Part shown: positions 56,200 to 64,000 of the stretch, in pieces
Layout of the letters: each line of letters starts with the position of its first letter
Numbering within the stretch: position 1 is the first letter of the stretch
Notes under the pieces: model-generated
Database searches by the model: none
Told to the model about the DNA's origin: nothing
The model's input: the letters and a program-made list of their open reading frames with translations, nothing else
Origin: VXYK01 sp965221585
Lineage (GTDB): Bacteria; Actinomycetota; Acidimicrobiia; Acidimicrobiales; Aldehydirespiratoraceae
Length of the DNA stretch: 64,000 nucleotides
NCBI GenBank assembly: GCA_965221585.1
Contig: OZ244898.1
Coordinates: 2,914,001 to 2,978,000, forward strand
Reading direction: 5' to 3'
Made by a program: the position numbers and the translations under genes

Positions 56200-59100
56200 T
56201 TACGACGGCGGGAAGGTTTCTGCGCCGCCAGCACCTGCGCCGATGTTGTTGACTGCTTGGACAGTCACCCGCATCGGAGTACCGATGGCGGTGAGCCCGG
56301 TGATGTTGTAGCTCATCGGCATCCCGCTCCCGGCATTGGCTGGCCCCGCAATGGTTGCGGTGCCGCGGTTGCCGGTCACTTGTGCATTGGTTGGTGCCCA
56401 AGACACCTTGTAGCTAGTGACCTTCTGGGTTCGGGTATTGGTTGCGTTGAGCGACAGCCAGTCGACTCTCAGCGTTGATGTTCCAGCAATTTGAACAACA
56501 CTCACACCCGTCGGTGATGTTGTTGGTGCACGCTCGGCTTTAGCCGCCGTCGCGAACCCGTAGATGCTGGCCACCGCTGCCGGAGCAGATGCCCGCACCC
56601 GCACCACATAGGTAGCGTTGGGTGTCAAACCGGTGATGGCAGCACTGGCCGTAGCGGCTGTGACCGTCACACCTGTGGTCGACCAGTTACCGACCGGGTT
56701 GCCAGGTGATCCGCCGGTCGCATCAAGTACCTGCAGGAACTCGACGACGTAGGCGGTGGCTCGTGGCACAGCGTTCCAACTGACGTTGATCCGAGAATTG
56801 GCACCAGTTGTGATGTCATCAGCTCCGTTATTGGAATTGGCATCAGTGGTCACAGGCACAACCGTCGCCTTTATCGACGTCGGGGCTGCAGCGCTACCGT
56901 TCCCGGCCGCAGGTGTTCCCGTTGCGGATCCTGGTGTCGTTGAGGATCCTTGTGCGTTGTGCGTGAATATCTGAATCTCGTATGCCTGATTGTTTGCCAG
57001 TCCAGTGATGGTCTTGGTCGGCAACAATGATGCGGCCACGCTGCCGGCAGAATTCCACGGGTTGTATTCGTTAGGCGCAGCTCCGTCACGGCGGTACCTC
57101 AGTGTGTAGCTCGTGACTTTGGAACCGTTACCGTCGGCGGGAGTCCACGCCAGAGTCAACGACCCGGCGTTTGCGGTCACCTCAATGTTGGCCGAGGTGA
57201 CTGCTCCGGGGCGTCCTGTCGCGCTTCCTGAAGCGGCGGCGCTCCAAGGACTGGCCGTAGCGTCGGTCGTGGTTGTGGTGGCTTGGACCCGGTAGTCGTA
57301 GGACGTACCTGGGGCGAGTCCTGTATCTTCGACCATGGTCGCTGTTCCTGCCGGTTGAACCGGGGTGGCATCAGTCCAGCCAGCGGCGGGTGCCGTGGCG
57401 GTGGCTGAGGTGCGCCGCTGCAAGGTGTAGCCGGTCACTTCTGCGAGGCTGTTGGAAGCTGGAGCGTTCCAGGCGACCTTCAAGCTTGTGCCTCGTGCGG
57501 TGCCTTGCGTGACCCTCACGTTCGTCGGCGCGCCTGGCGCGGCCCCGGGGGTCACCGCGGCGACGGGGGCCGCAGCGCCAGCGCCCCTAGAGTTAAGAGC
57601 GACGACAGAACCGCTGTATGCCCAGCCGTTGGTCAGGCCAGTGAATGTGTGAGATTCGGTGGTGGCACTGACGGTGACGGAAGCAACGGGCACAGGTGCC
57701 GGCGACAACAGGGTGATCCTGTATCCGGTGATCGGGCCGCCGGTGCCTTGGCCCGAGGCGGGTACGAGCGTCCAGTTGACCTGCACGGTCCGGTTACCGC
57801 GAACAGCGGACGCAGCAGCTGGAGCAGCTGGAACCACGGTTGCCGCAGGCCCAGGGGCTGGAGCTGTAGTAGCCATCGGCGTGGCCGTGCCCTCAACCCA
57901 CTTGCCTAGGCTCGGCTCGTTGGGGTTCTGGTCGGAATCGCCGTTCGCATCAACGTAGACGTTGGCCCGAACTCGGTAGGTGCACTCAACCCCGTTGACA
58001 AGCGTGCCGCGATTGGCGGGATCAAGGGCGCCGCCGAGCAAGGCAGAGCCTACAGGGAGAACCTGGTTGGCCTGCGTGGCTACATTCACATGGGCAGCGA
58101 CAATACGGGCATCGGCATTCGGGACAATTTGGTCTGGCCATAGTTGGCTTCCACATTTGCGGTGGATCGTGTAGTCATCCAGAGATTGACCAAGACGGGC
58201 ATTGGGTGTCACGGTCGGCCAAGTGAGCGATGCGAAACGGCCTCCGGCGTCGGCGACGCCTGGAAGGCTGATCTTGACGATTCCGCTTGGGACGTTACCG
58301 GTTGGTGTGGCTGTGGCAGCATTGGAGGCTGCACCGTCGCCTGCGCCGTTGACTGCAGTGACCCACACAAAGTAGAGCGCTGCGCTGTCCAGTCCACTGA
58401 TGGTGTGGCTGGTGGCACCTGGATTGTTCACTCGTGTGGATTCCTGCGCGTTGTTGCCTTTAGCCCACTGAACGAGGTAGCCGGTGAGTGGCGTGCCTCC
58501 GTCGTCTGCGGGTTTGGTCCACGTGACATTGATAGTTCCAGGGCTGGCACCAGGTGCTGCTCTGAGGTTGCCAACTGCTCCTGGCGTGGTTCCGGGCGTA
58601 CCGGAAGCACTCGCCCAGTCGCTCTGACCATCAGCATTCACGGCGGCGACACGAACACTCACAGCGGTGCCTTTGGTGAGGCCGTGAATGGTGGTCGAGG
58701 TGTCGCTGGTGGTCCGTTGGTTGGCGTAGTCGGTACCCCATTGGACGACATAGCTCGTAGCACCTTCGACAGCGTCCCAAGAGACTTCAAGTGCGGTGCC
58801 TGCCGTGCCGCTCGGTGATGCTGACACGCCACCTGGTGCGTCCAACGCGGGAGCTTGCGCGTCGATCGCCCGGTACATGCGTGCGACGAATGAGGCCATC
58901 TGCTCGCGTGTCACATTGCCGTGCGGCGAGTAGGTGGTGTCTGTGGTACCGGTCGTGACGCCCAAGGCGTAGATCGCACCAATGGCGGCCTGCTCGCCGG
59001 CAGGACGGTCGCCGATGTCGGTGAACGGAGTGGTGCCCGCCGGAGCATCACTGCCTGTCACCGCCTTGTACAGACGTGTCAAGAACAGAGCCATGTGCCC

Positions 59101-59595
59101 GCGAACCACAGGGTTGTCGGGCGAGTAGGTGGTGTCTGAGGTGCCGGTCGTGATCATCAAGCCGTTGGGGCTGATCCGTGCAATGTCATCGGCGTTGGGG
59201 TCTCCCGCAACGTCGGTGAACATGTGATCCTCGATCGGTGCCTCCATACCAGTGAGCGCCGCGTAGGCGTTCGCCATGAACGCGGCCATCTCAGAACGAG
59301 TCATGTCGTCGCCTGGACGGTAGGTGTCACCAGCATCGGAGATGCCGAGCTCGCGCAGGCATCGACTGTCGTCATAGGCAAAGCTGGATTCGGGTACATC
59401 CGAATAGGCCGCGGCGCCATCAGATGGGCACGATCCGCCGCTGGACTGCGCGGTCGCTGCGACCGTGGCCAAACCGAGACTGCCCGCGACGACGACAAAG
59501 GCCACCGCCATGCGCACGAAGCGAAGGACGCTCAACCGACTTGATCGGCTAGGCACCTTCACCGGCACTCCCTTTCCCGTTACTGCTGAACTCAT
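56200..59595 (-). CDS. SLH + 8 FN3 secreted surface protein (expressed variant, paralogue C)
   Basis: 1131 residues. ATG 59595 follows AATGGAGCAGCA. The signal peptide spans about 24-50 ('FVVVAGSLGLATVAATAQ'), then three SLH-like repeats (about 60-250) and eight FN3 domains (about 253-1125). Codons 105-249 lie in the 434-bp repeat shared with paralogue B. The FN3 arrays of B and C correspond domain by domain yet differ widely in sequence. This copy alone has export and translation signals, so it is the expressed version in this orientation. It is likely a wall-attached surface protein with variable exposed FN3 repeats. Confidence 0.85.
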   Translation of the reverse strand: MSSAVTGKGVPVKVPSRSSRLSVLRFVRMAVAFVVVAGSLGLATVAATAQSSGGSCPSDGAAAYSDVPESSFAYDDSRCLRELGISDAGDTYRPGDDMTRSEMAAFMANAYAALTGMEAPIEDHMFTDVAGDPNADDIARISPNGLMITTGTSDTTYSPDNPVVRGHMALFLTRLYKAVTGSDAPAGTTPFTDIGDRPAGEQAAIGAIYALGVTTGTTDTTYSPHGNVTREQMASFVARMYRAIDAQAPALDAPGGVSASPSGTAGTALEVSWDAVEGATSYVVQWGTDYANQRTTSDTSTTIHGLTKGTAVSVRVAAVNADGQSDWASASGTPGTTPGAVGNLRAAPGASPGTINVTWTKPADDGGTPLTGYLVQWAKGNNAQESTRVNNPGATSHTISGLDSAALYFVWVTAVNGAGDGAASNAATATPTGNVPSGIVKISLPGVADAGGRFASLTWPTVTPNARLGQSLDDYTIHRKCGSQLWPDQIVPNADARIVAAHVNVATQANQVLPVGSALLGGALDPANRGTLVNGVECTYRVRANVYVDANGDSDQNPNEPSLGKWVEGTATPMATTAPAPGPAATVVPAAPAAASAVRGNRTVQVNWTLVPASGQGTGGPITGYRITLLSPAPVPVASVTVSATTESHTFTGLTNGWAYSGSVVALNSRGAGAAAPVAAVTPGAAPGAPTNVRVTQGTARGTSLKVAWNAPASNSLAEVTGYTLQRRTSATATAPAAGWTDATPVQPAGTATMVEDTGLAPGTSYDYRVQATTTTTDATASPWSAAASGSATGRPGAVTSANIEVTANAGSLTLAWTPADGNGSKVTSYTLRYRRDGAAPNEYNPWNSAGSVAASLLPTKTITGLANNQAYEIQIFTHNAQGSSTTPGSATGTPAAGNGSAAAPTSIKATVVPVTTDANSNNGADDITTGANSRINVSWNAVPRATAYVVEFLQVLDATGGSPGNPVGNWSTTGVTVTAATASAAITGLTPNATYVVRVRASAPAAVASIYGFATAAKAERAPTTSPTGVSVVQIAGTSTLRVDWLSLNATNTRTQKVTSYKVSWAPTNAQVTGNRGTATIAGPANAGSGMPMSYNITGLTAIGTPMRVTVQAVNNIGAGAGGAETFPPS
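58850..59283 (-). repeat. 434-bp inverted repeat, right arm
   Basis: Perfect reverse complement of 51658-52091 (coordinates pair as x and 110941-x). It lies inside paralogue C, from within SLH repeat 1 to the start of FN3-1. Sites outside it differ, including the stretch encoding the signal peptide, which only this side has. Confidence 0.93.
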
Positions 59596-60029
59596 TGCTG
59601 CTCCATTCTTGGTTGGATTGTCTGGCTCTTCGCAGACACCAGTCGAAATCTAGCGGTTTGCTGCACCCAACACCTTGCTGGGACACAGAAAACACCAATC
59701 ACGATCGGCATGCAAAGGTTAGCGCAGGCCGATTTCTAACACAACCCAACCCCCGGGTCAACGACACAGGGGCTGGACTAGGCGCCAGAATCGAATGGTG
59801 TCGGTCTAAAACCGCACATGTATTCAAGGCCCTTAGCATAACGCCACAATTGATTACGCGCCATGCTTTCACGAACTACTTGATCCCCTCCGCTTTCCGG
59901 GGGGACGGCACGGTCTCGGCGGGGCTCGGCAGGCGGCGCGTGGGGCGGGACTCGGCTGGCGGGGCGGTCGAGCCGCTCGGCAGCTCTGCGTCTTTCTCGC
60001 TTCACCTGGGTGCTGATAGCATCGGTTCC
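59596..60029. other. 434-bp gap upstream of paralogue C and mntA
   Basis: Divergent region that must hold the promoters of the surface gene (minus) and the toxin-antitoxin pair (plus). The part next to the surface gene is of moderate GC; 59900-60000 is very GC-rich. No convincing promoter, RNA or repeat was found by eye. Confidence 0.4.
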
Positions 60030-60320
60030 ATGGACCTTCAGAACATTGTTCTGGTCGAGCGCCGCGACCAAGTCAAAGAGGCAGTCAAAGCCAACAGGGG
60101 TTTGGCTGTGGCCTTGATCGGTTCGGTGGCGCGGGGCGATTACACCCCAGAGAGCGACTACGACTTCGTCGTGTCGTTCGGTCCACGGTCCAGCTTGGCT
60201 GACCACGCACGGCTTGAACTCACGCTCGAGGACATCCTCGGGCGTTCCGTCGACGTGATCGACAAGGACGCGCTCGGCGACCATTCCCGCCACTTGCTGG
60301 ACCATGCGATCGACCTGTGA
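60030..60320 (+). CDS. mntA: MNT-type nucleotidyltransferase antitoxin (MntA-like)
   Basis: 96 residues, ATG 60030. The minimal nucleotidyltransferase signature GSx10DxD is intact: 'IGSVARGDYTPESDYDFVV' (Gly31, Ser32, Asp43, Asp45). 'LEDILGRSVDVIDKDAL' supplies the third acidic residue region. MntA antitoxins AMPylate the HEPN toxin encoded next and so silence it. The stop overlaps the toxin start (GTGA). Confidence 0.88.
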   Translation: MDLQNIVLVERRDQVKEAVKANRGLAVALIGSVARGDYTPESDYDFVVSFGPRSSLADHARLELTLEDILGRSVDVIDKDALGDHSRHLLDHAIDL

Positions 60321-60679
60321 ACGACAACGAACTGATCTCAACAATTCTCAAAACCGCCGAAGAACTCGATGATGAACGGTTTGAACGCTCCTTCGACTCC
60401 GACCCGATGGTTCAGCGAGCGGGCGAACGGATCGTAGAGATCATTGGAGACATGGTCAGCCGGCTCTCTCCAGAGTTTCAGGCCGCTCACCCCGAAATCG
60501 ATTATCGAAACGCCAAACGAATGCGCAACATACTTGCCCACCACTACCAAAAAGTTGCAGCAGACCGCGTTCGAGAAGTGGTGCGCGTCGATATCCCTGA
60601 ACTTGCCTCCCAGCTCCACGCGATTTCAATGACCATTGAGAATCCTGGAGACCCCAGCCCTCCCGAAATCGCCCTCTAA
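60317..60679 (+). CDS. hepT: HEPN-domain toxin (HepT-like, DUF86)
   Basis: 120 residues, GTG start overlapping mntA. All-helical, with the RNase motif RX4HXY at Arg70, His75 and Tyr77 ('RMRNILAHHYQKV'), and 'AGERIVEIIGDMVSRL' typical of HepT. It would be an RNase held inactive by MntA. The complete motifs in both genes suggest a working type VII toxin-antitoxin system, near the surface-protein switch, where it could stabilise the region. Confidence 0.9.
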   Translation: MNDNELISTILKTAEELDDERFERSFDSDPMVQRAGERIVEIIGDMVSRLSPEFQAAHPEIDYRNAKRMRNILAHHYQKVAADRVREVVRVDIPELASQLHAISMTIENPGDPSPPEIAL

Positions 60680-60915
60680 CCGCCGCGGGCTGTGGAACCG
60701 GCGGCGGGGCACGGTCCAGTCGGCCTTCTGGGGCGTAGGTGAATCCACGGGAGCACGCTCCGGGGTCGGAAGTCGCGTGGCTGCGGCGAATGTCGGGGCG
60801 GGGGCTGGGGTGGGTGCCGTTACGCTTTGCGGACGCGGCCGATCGGTCGCAACGTGGCCACCGGATCCGCGGACCCGGACCCGTCCACAGCACGACTAGC
60901 ACCCACGGAACCCCC

Positions 60916-61545
60916 ATGATCGAACTCCCAGCACTCCCCTACCCCCAGGACGCGCTCGCCCCGCACATCAGCGAACGGACCATGGGATTCCACTACGGCA
61001 AACACCACGCCGGCTATGTCGCCAACCTCAACAAGCTCCTCGCCTCCGGAGACGGTGATGTTGGTGCCGGGGGTGCGAGTGGCGGCTCGGCGGATCTCGA
61101 GGCGCTCATCACCAGGGCCGGACCCGGAGCGGTGTTCAACAACGCCGCCCAGATCTGGAACCACACCTTCTACTGGCAGTCCATGAGCCCCGACGGCGGC
61201 GGCGACCCCAGCGGAGAGCTCGCCGCGGCGATCGACGCCCGTTTCGGGTCGGTCGACGCACTGCGGGACGAACTGACCGCGGCGGCGACCGGCAACTTCG
61301 GGTCCGGCTGGACCTGGCTCGTGCGCCTCGGTGGGGGTTCGGGCGGCGGGGGCGGAGAGCTGGCCGTCGTCAACACCGACGACGCCGACAACCCGCTCAC
61401 CGCCGGACATCAGCCACTGCTCACCATCGACATCTGGGAGCACGCCTACTACCTCGACTACCAGAACGCCCGGCCCGCCTACATCGCCACCTTCCTGGAG
61501 CACCTCATCAACTGGGACTTCGCCGCACACAACTACACCGCCTGA
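60916..61545 (+). CDS. sodB: Superoxide dismutase, Fe/Mn family (Fe-type features)
   Basis: 209 residues from ATG 60916. Metal ligands: His26 in 'MGFHYGKHHAGYV', His in 'AQIWNHTFYWQSM', and Asp/His in 'TIDIWEHAYYLDYQN'. 'NFGSGWTWLV' and 'YIATFLEHLINWDF' complete the family. Two Gly/Ser-rich inserts (about 45-58 and 141-150) are unusual. It converts superoxide to peroxide and oxygen. The 60680-60915 gap upstream is GC-rich with no clear site. Confidence 0.95.
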   Translation: MIELPALPYPQDALAPHISERTMGFHYGKHHAGYVANLNKLLASGDGDVGAGGASGGSADLEALITRAGPGAVFNNAAQIWNHTFYWQSMSPDGGGDPSGELAAAIDARFGSVDALRDELTAAATGNFGSGWTWLVRLGGGSGGGGGELAVVNTDDADNPLTAGHQPLLTIDIWEHAYYLDYQNARPAYIATFLEHLINWDFAAHNYTA

Positions 61546-61683
61546 ACGGTCGGTGTGCGCTGAGTGGCCTGAAACACACTCTTGTAGTGTCACACGGGTT
61601 GGTCTAGTGTGATAGACAATCACATTGGATTTGAGTCATCTGACTCTACAAGGGCTCACGTCGGGAGTCCGGGAAGGGCAAGA

Positions 61684-61956
61684 ATGGAACCCGCATCAGT
61701 CATAGCGATTTGCGCGGCATCAGTATTCTTTGCGGTGACCATCCACACAGCGGTGTCAATGGAGCGGTACGCCCGAAAACTCAAACGTGAGGCAAAGGAA
61801 ATGGAGATTCAGATCGAACAAGACGCCAGAGAAGAGAGGCTCAAACGGGAGATCCAGGCCCTGGAGCTAAGCCTCGGCAACAAGATCGATGAACTCGACC
61901 GAAAGATCGAGAGGCTGGAAGCCAAAACGCCGCTAGTCAGCTCAGCCAGGATTTGA
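61684..61956 (+). CDS. 90-residue membrane-anchored coiled-coil protein
   Basis: ATG 61684 preceded by GGGAAGGG. One helix at the N-terminus ('VIAICAASVFFAVTIHTAV'), then a long charged coiled coil ('RYARKLKREAKEMEIQIEQ', 'LGNKIDELDRKIERLEAK'). Function unknown. Its 3' end overlaps the 3' end of the oxidoreductase gene by 20 bp (convergent). Confidence 0.65.
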   Translation: MEPASVIAICAASVFFAVTIHTAVSMERYARKLKREAKEMEIQIEQDAREERLKREIQALELSLGNKIDELDRKIERLEAKTPLVSSARI

Positions 61957-62974
61957 CCTTACTTATTAGGGCTAGCGGGTCGCCCCCGACCGGGGTCACC
62001 TGCAAACGGGTCACACCGGCCTCGGCATACGCCTCGACACGCTCCCGCACCCAGCCCTCATCGCCGACCATCGCCGTGGCGTCGAGGAAGTCCTGAGGGA
62101 CCGCAGCCATCGCCTCATCCTTGCGACCCGCAAGATAAAGGTCCTGAATCTGGGCCGCCTCCTCCTCATAGCCGTACTGGCGGAACAGATTGTTGTAGAA
62201 GTTCTGGTCACGCGAGCCCATGCCGCCCACATACAACGCCACCATGAAACGAGCACCGTCACGAATCTTCTGAGCCTGCGGCTCATCACAGATCGCCAGC
62301 GTGCCGCCGGCCACGACCTCCAGCGGTCCCAGAGACGGATCGCGTTTCGCAGCGCCCTTCGCCAGGGTGTCGCCCCAGACTGACTGAGCCTTGTCGGGAT
62401 GGAAGAACACCGGGATCCAGCCGTCGGCGACCTCGGCGGTCACCGCAACATTGGTCGGACCGAGCGACGCAATATAGATAGGAATGTCGGCACGCTTCGG
62501 ATGGTTGATCAACTTGAGCGGCTTGCCTAGGCCCGTGCCCTGGTCGGGCGGGAGCGGCAACTGGTAGCTCGGGCCGTCGTGTTCCACCACCTCACGGCGC
62601 CACACCTTGCGGCAGATCTCGATCAGCTCACGCTGACGGCCGACCGGGCGGTCGTAGGGAACGCCGTGCCAGCCCTCGATCACCTGCGGGCCCGACGCGC
62701 CGATGCCCAGAATGAAACGGCCGTCGGAAACTGCATCGAGACCGGCAGCGGTCATGGCGGTGAGCGTCGGCGTGCGCGAATAGATCGGCAGGATCGCAGA
62801 CCCGAGCTCCATCGTCTCGGTCTTGGCGGCCAGATAGCCGAGGATGCTGACCGCGTCGAAGCTGTAGAGCTCCGCCACCCAGCCGACATCGATCCCCGCC
62901 CGCTCCAGATCGGCGGCCTGCGCGGCCGCAGCCTTCGGATCGCCGGTGTAGTTGAGTGTCATCGACAGCTTCAT
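61937..62974 (-). CDS. LLM-class F420-dependent oxidoreductase
   Basis: 345 residues with a luciferase-like TIM barrel: 'AELYSFDAVSILGYLAAKT', 'LGSAILPIYSRTPTLTAMTA' (in pieces), 'DAVSDGRFILGIGASGPQVIEG' (in pieces), 'PIYIASLGPTNVAVTAEVADGW' (in pieces) and 'EAGVTRLQVTPVGGDP'. This is the 5,10-methylene-H4MPT-reductase-like branch common in actinobacteria and usually F420-dependent. Substrate unknown. Confidence 0.88.
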   Translation of the reverse strand: MKLSMTLNYTGDPKAAAAQAADLERAGIDVGWVAELYSFDAVSILGYLAAKTETMELGSAILPIYSRTPTLTAMTAAGLDAVSDGRFILGIGASGPQVIEGWHGVPYDRPVGRQRELIEICRKVWRREVVEHDGPSYQLPLPPDQGTGLGKPLKLINHPKRADIPIYIASLGPTNVAVTAEVADGWIPVFFHPDKAQSVWGDTLAKGAAKRDPSLGPLEVVAGGTLAICDEPQAQKIRDGARFMVALYVGGMGSRDQNFYNNLFRQYGYEEEAAQIQDLYLAGRKDEAMAAVPQDFLDATAMVGDEGWVRERVEAYAEAGVTRLQVTPVGGDPLALISKVKSWLS

Positions 62975-62994
62975 GGGACGTTGCCTCTCTTATT

Positions 62995-63045
62995 GGGGGT
63001 CGGGGTCGGGGGGTCGGGGTTGGCGGGGCGGGGCCGGTTGGGGGG
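62995..63045 (+). other. G-rich tract with quadruplex potential
   Basis: Six runs of four or more G (62995-62999, 63002-63005, 63008-63013, 63016-63019, 63025-63028, 63030-63033) and one at 63040-63045, separated by one to six bases. The first four alone satisfy a strong G-quadruplex pattern. It lies in the divergent region between the oxidoreductase and sulfatase genes. Confidence 0.6.
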
Positions 63046-63060
63046 CTCCTGGGAGGATAA

Positions 63061-63085
63061 CTATTGTCAGTGTTGGCGACAATAG
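63061..63085. promoter_or_regulatory. Perfect 8-bp dyad upstream of the sulfatase gene
   Basis: CTATTGTC (63061-63068) and GACAATAG (63078-63085) flank nine bases. Position 100 bp before the sulfatase start and next to the G-rich tract suits an operator for one or both divergent genes. The regulator is unknown. Confidence 0.5.
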
Positions 63086-63184
63086 ATGTCGGGCCGTAGT
63101 GTCACACCATCGAGCAATGCTGGGCGACACCCGCCAAGCAACCCTGTCAACCAACAAGACCAACCGACAACTCAGGAGCATGAC

Positions 63185-64000
63185 GTGAAGCAGTACGGCG
63201 AATGGCAAGGAACCATCGGCAAGACCCTCGCCGACTCGCAACCCTGGTTCCCCGAACCGCCCCACCCCGGCGGCGACGCGCCCAACGTGGTCATCGTCCT
63301 CCTCGACGACCTCGGATTCGCACAGCTCGGCTGCTACGGATCCGACATCGACACCCCCAACATCGATGCGCTCGCCGGCCGCGGCCTCCGCTACACCAAC
63401 TTCCACGTCACCCCGCTGTGCTCCCCGACCCGGGCCGCCCTGCTCACCGGACGCAACCACCACACCGTCGGTATGCGGGCCGTGTCGAACTTCAACACCG
63501 GCTTCCCCCACATGACCGGCCACATCTCCAACCACGCCGCAACCCTCGCCGAAGTGCTCAACGACGAGGGCTACGCAACATTCGCCGTCGGCAAATGGCA
63601 TCTCGCACCGATGGAGGAGACCAGCGCGGCGGGCCCCTTCGACCAATGGCCGCTGCAACGCGGCTTCGACCGCTACTACGGATTCCTCGAGGGCGAGACC
63701 GACCAGTTCAACCCCACCCTCACCTACGACAACCACCACATCGAGCCCCCGGGGCGGCCCGAAGACGGCTACCACGTCAGCGAGGACCTCATCGACCGCG
63801 CCATCGGGTTCGTCCACGACACCAAGAGCGTGCGGCCCGACAAGCCCTTCTTCCTGTATGTCGCCTTCGGGGCCACCCATGCCCCGCACCAGGCGCCGCC
63901 CGAATACCTCGAGAAGTATCGCGGGCGCTACGACGAGGGGTGGGACATCGTGCGGCAGCGGTGGTTCGCCAACCAACTCGCCATGGGAGTAGTGCCCGAG
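63185..64000 (+). CDS. Arylsulfatase, N-terminal part (cut by window end)
   Basis: 272 codons in the window, open to base 64000. GTG 63185 follows AGGAGC. Sulfatase features: 'NVVIVLLDDLGFAQLGCYG' (first metal-ligand Asp pair), the formylglycine signature CSPTR in 'HVTPLCSPTRAALLTGRN', 'GYATFAVGKWHL' with the conserved Lys, 'GFDRYYGFLEGETDQF' and 'PFFLYVAFGATHAPHQAP'. The Cys-type site needs formylglycine-generating enzyme for activation. No signal peptide is visible at this start, as in many bacterial arylsulfatases. The C-terminal half is outside the window. Confidence 0.93.
   Translation, partial: MKQYGEWQGTIGKTLADSQPWFPEPPHPGGDAPNVVIVLLDDLGFAQLGCYGSDIDTPNIDALAGRGLRYTNFHVTPLCSPTRAALLTGRNHHTVGMRAVSNFNTGFPHMTGHISNHAATLAEVLNDEGYATFAVGKWHLAPMEETSAAGPFDQWPLQRGFDRYYGFLEGETDQFNPTLTYDNHHIEPPGRPEDGYHVSEDLIDRAIGFVHDTKSVRPDKPFFLYVAFGATHAPHQAPPEYLEKYRGRYDEGWDIVRQRWFANQLAMGVVPE

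Noticed and set aside
50331..59595. A prophage or integrative element bounded by the integrase
   Set aside because: No tRNA target, excisionase, phage structural or conjugation genes, and no direct repeats seen by eye. The paired inverted repeats fit a switch better, though an old element cannot be excluded.

Overview
High-GC bacterial chromosome fragment. A CrgA cell-division protein, a short actinobacterial-type dCTP deaminase, an F420-type luciferase-like oxidoreductase and many GTG starts point to an actinomycete. The mix of trimethylamine, DMSP-type and sulfatase genes with S-layer-homology (SLH)/fibronectin proteins suggests a marine or host-associated member of the Acidimicrobiia; the class is inference, the phylum fairly safe.

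Layout. 0-10 kb is housekeeping: 3' end of dtd, a YbaY-like lipoprotein, a TetR regulator, a 3-methyladenine glycosylase, PEP carboxylase, DoxX, a thiolase homologue that has lost its catalytic residues, crgA, dcd, a guanine deaminase and tRNA-Gly(CCC). 10-20.9 kb is an orphan TRAP binding protein followed by a self-contained mannitol-type PTS locus: polyol dehydrogenase, 1-phosphofructokinase-like kinase, membrane protein, EI, PRD regulator, EIIC, EIIB, EIIA, HPr and an unknown 104-residue protein.

20.9-42.4 kb is a methylated-amine/C1 island: a GmaS/GlnT-type ligase, the three N-methylglutamate-synthase-like subunits, an unknown 156-residue protein, two FAD amine oxidases, a GFA-like protein, trimethylamine monooxygenase (tmm), serine-glyoxylate aminotransferase, malyl-CoA lyase, malate thiokinase (mtkAB), TMAO demethylase (tdm), an Amt ammonium transporter with four small membrane proteins, and a DMSP-demethylase-like protein. 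With ppc at 2.6-5.4 kb this outlines TMA -> TMAO -> DMA and HCHO, a methylamine branch through N-methylglutamate, and serine-cycle assimilation. DMA monooxygenase, N-methylglutamate dehydrogenase and several serine-cycle enzymes are not in the window.

42.4-60 kb is the accessory region: an enolase-superfamily dehydratase, a DNA methyltransferase with an extra C-terminal domain, and three large SLH + 8xFN3 surface proteins. Two of these (51.66-54.59 kb on + and 56.20-59.60 kb on -) face each other. They share a perfect 434-bp inverted repeat covering the SLH module and a perfect 122-bp inverted repeat just past their stop codons, while their FN3 arrays have diverged. Only the minus copy has a signal peptide. 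The plus copy begins inside the repeat, next to the 5' end of a tyrosine recombinase gene. The geometry is that of an invertible or gene-converting surface-protein switch: recombination between the 434-bp arms would attach the secretion signal in frame to the other FN3 array. This is the best candidate here for an undescribed system.

60-64 kb holds an MNT/HEPN toxin-antitoxin pair, Fe-type superoxide dismutase, a coiled-coil membrane peptide, an LLM-family oxidoreductase, and the 5' part of an arylsulfatase cut by the window end.
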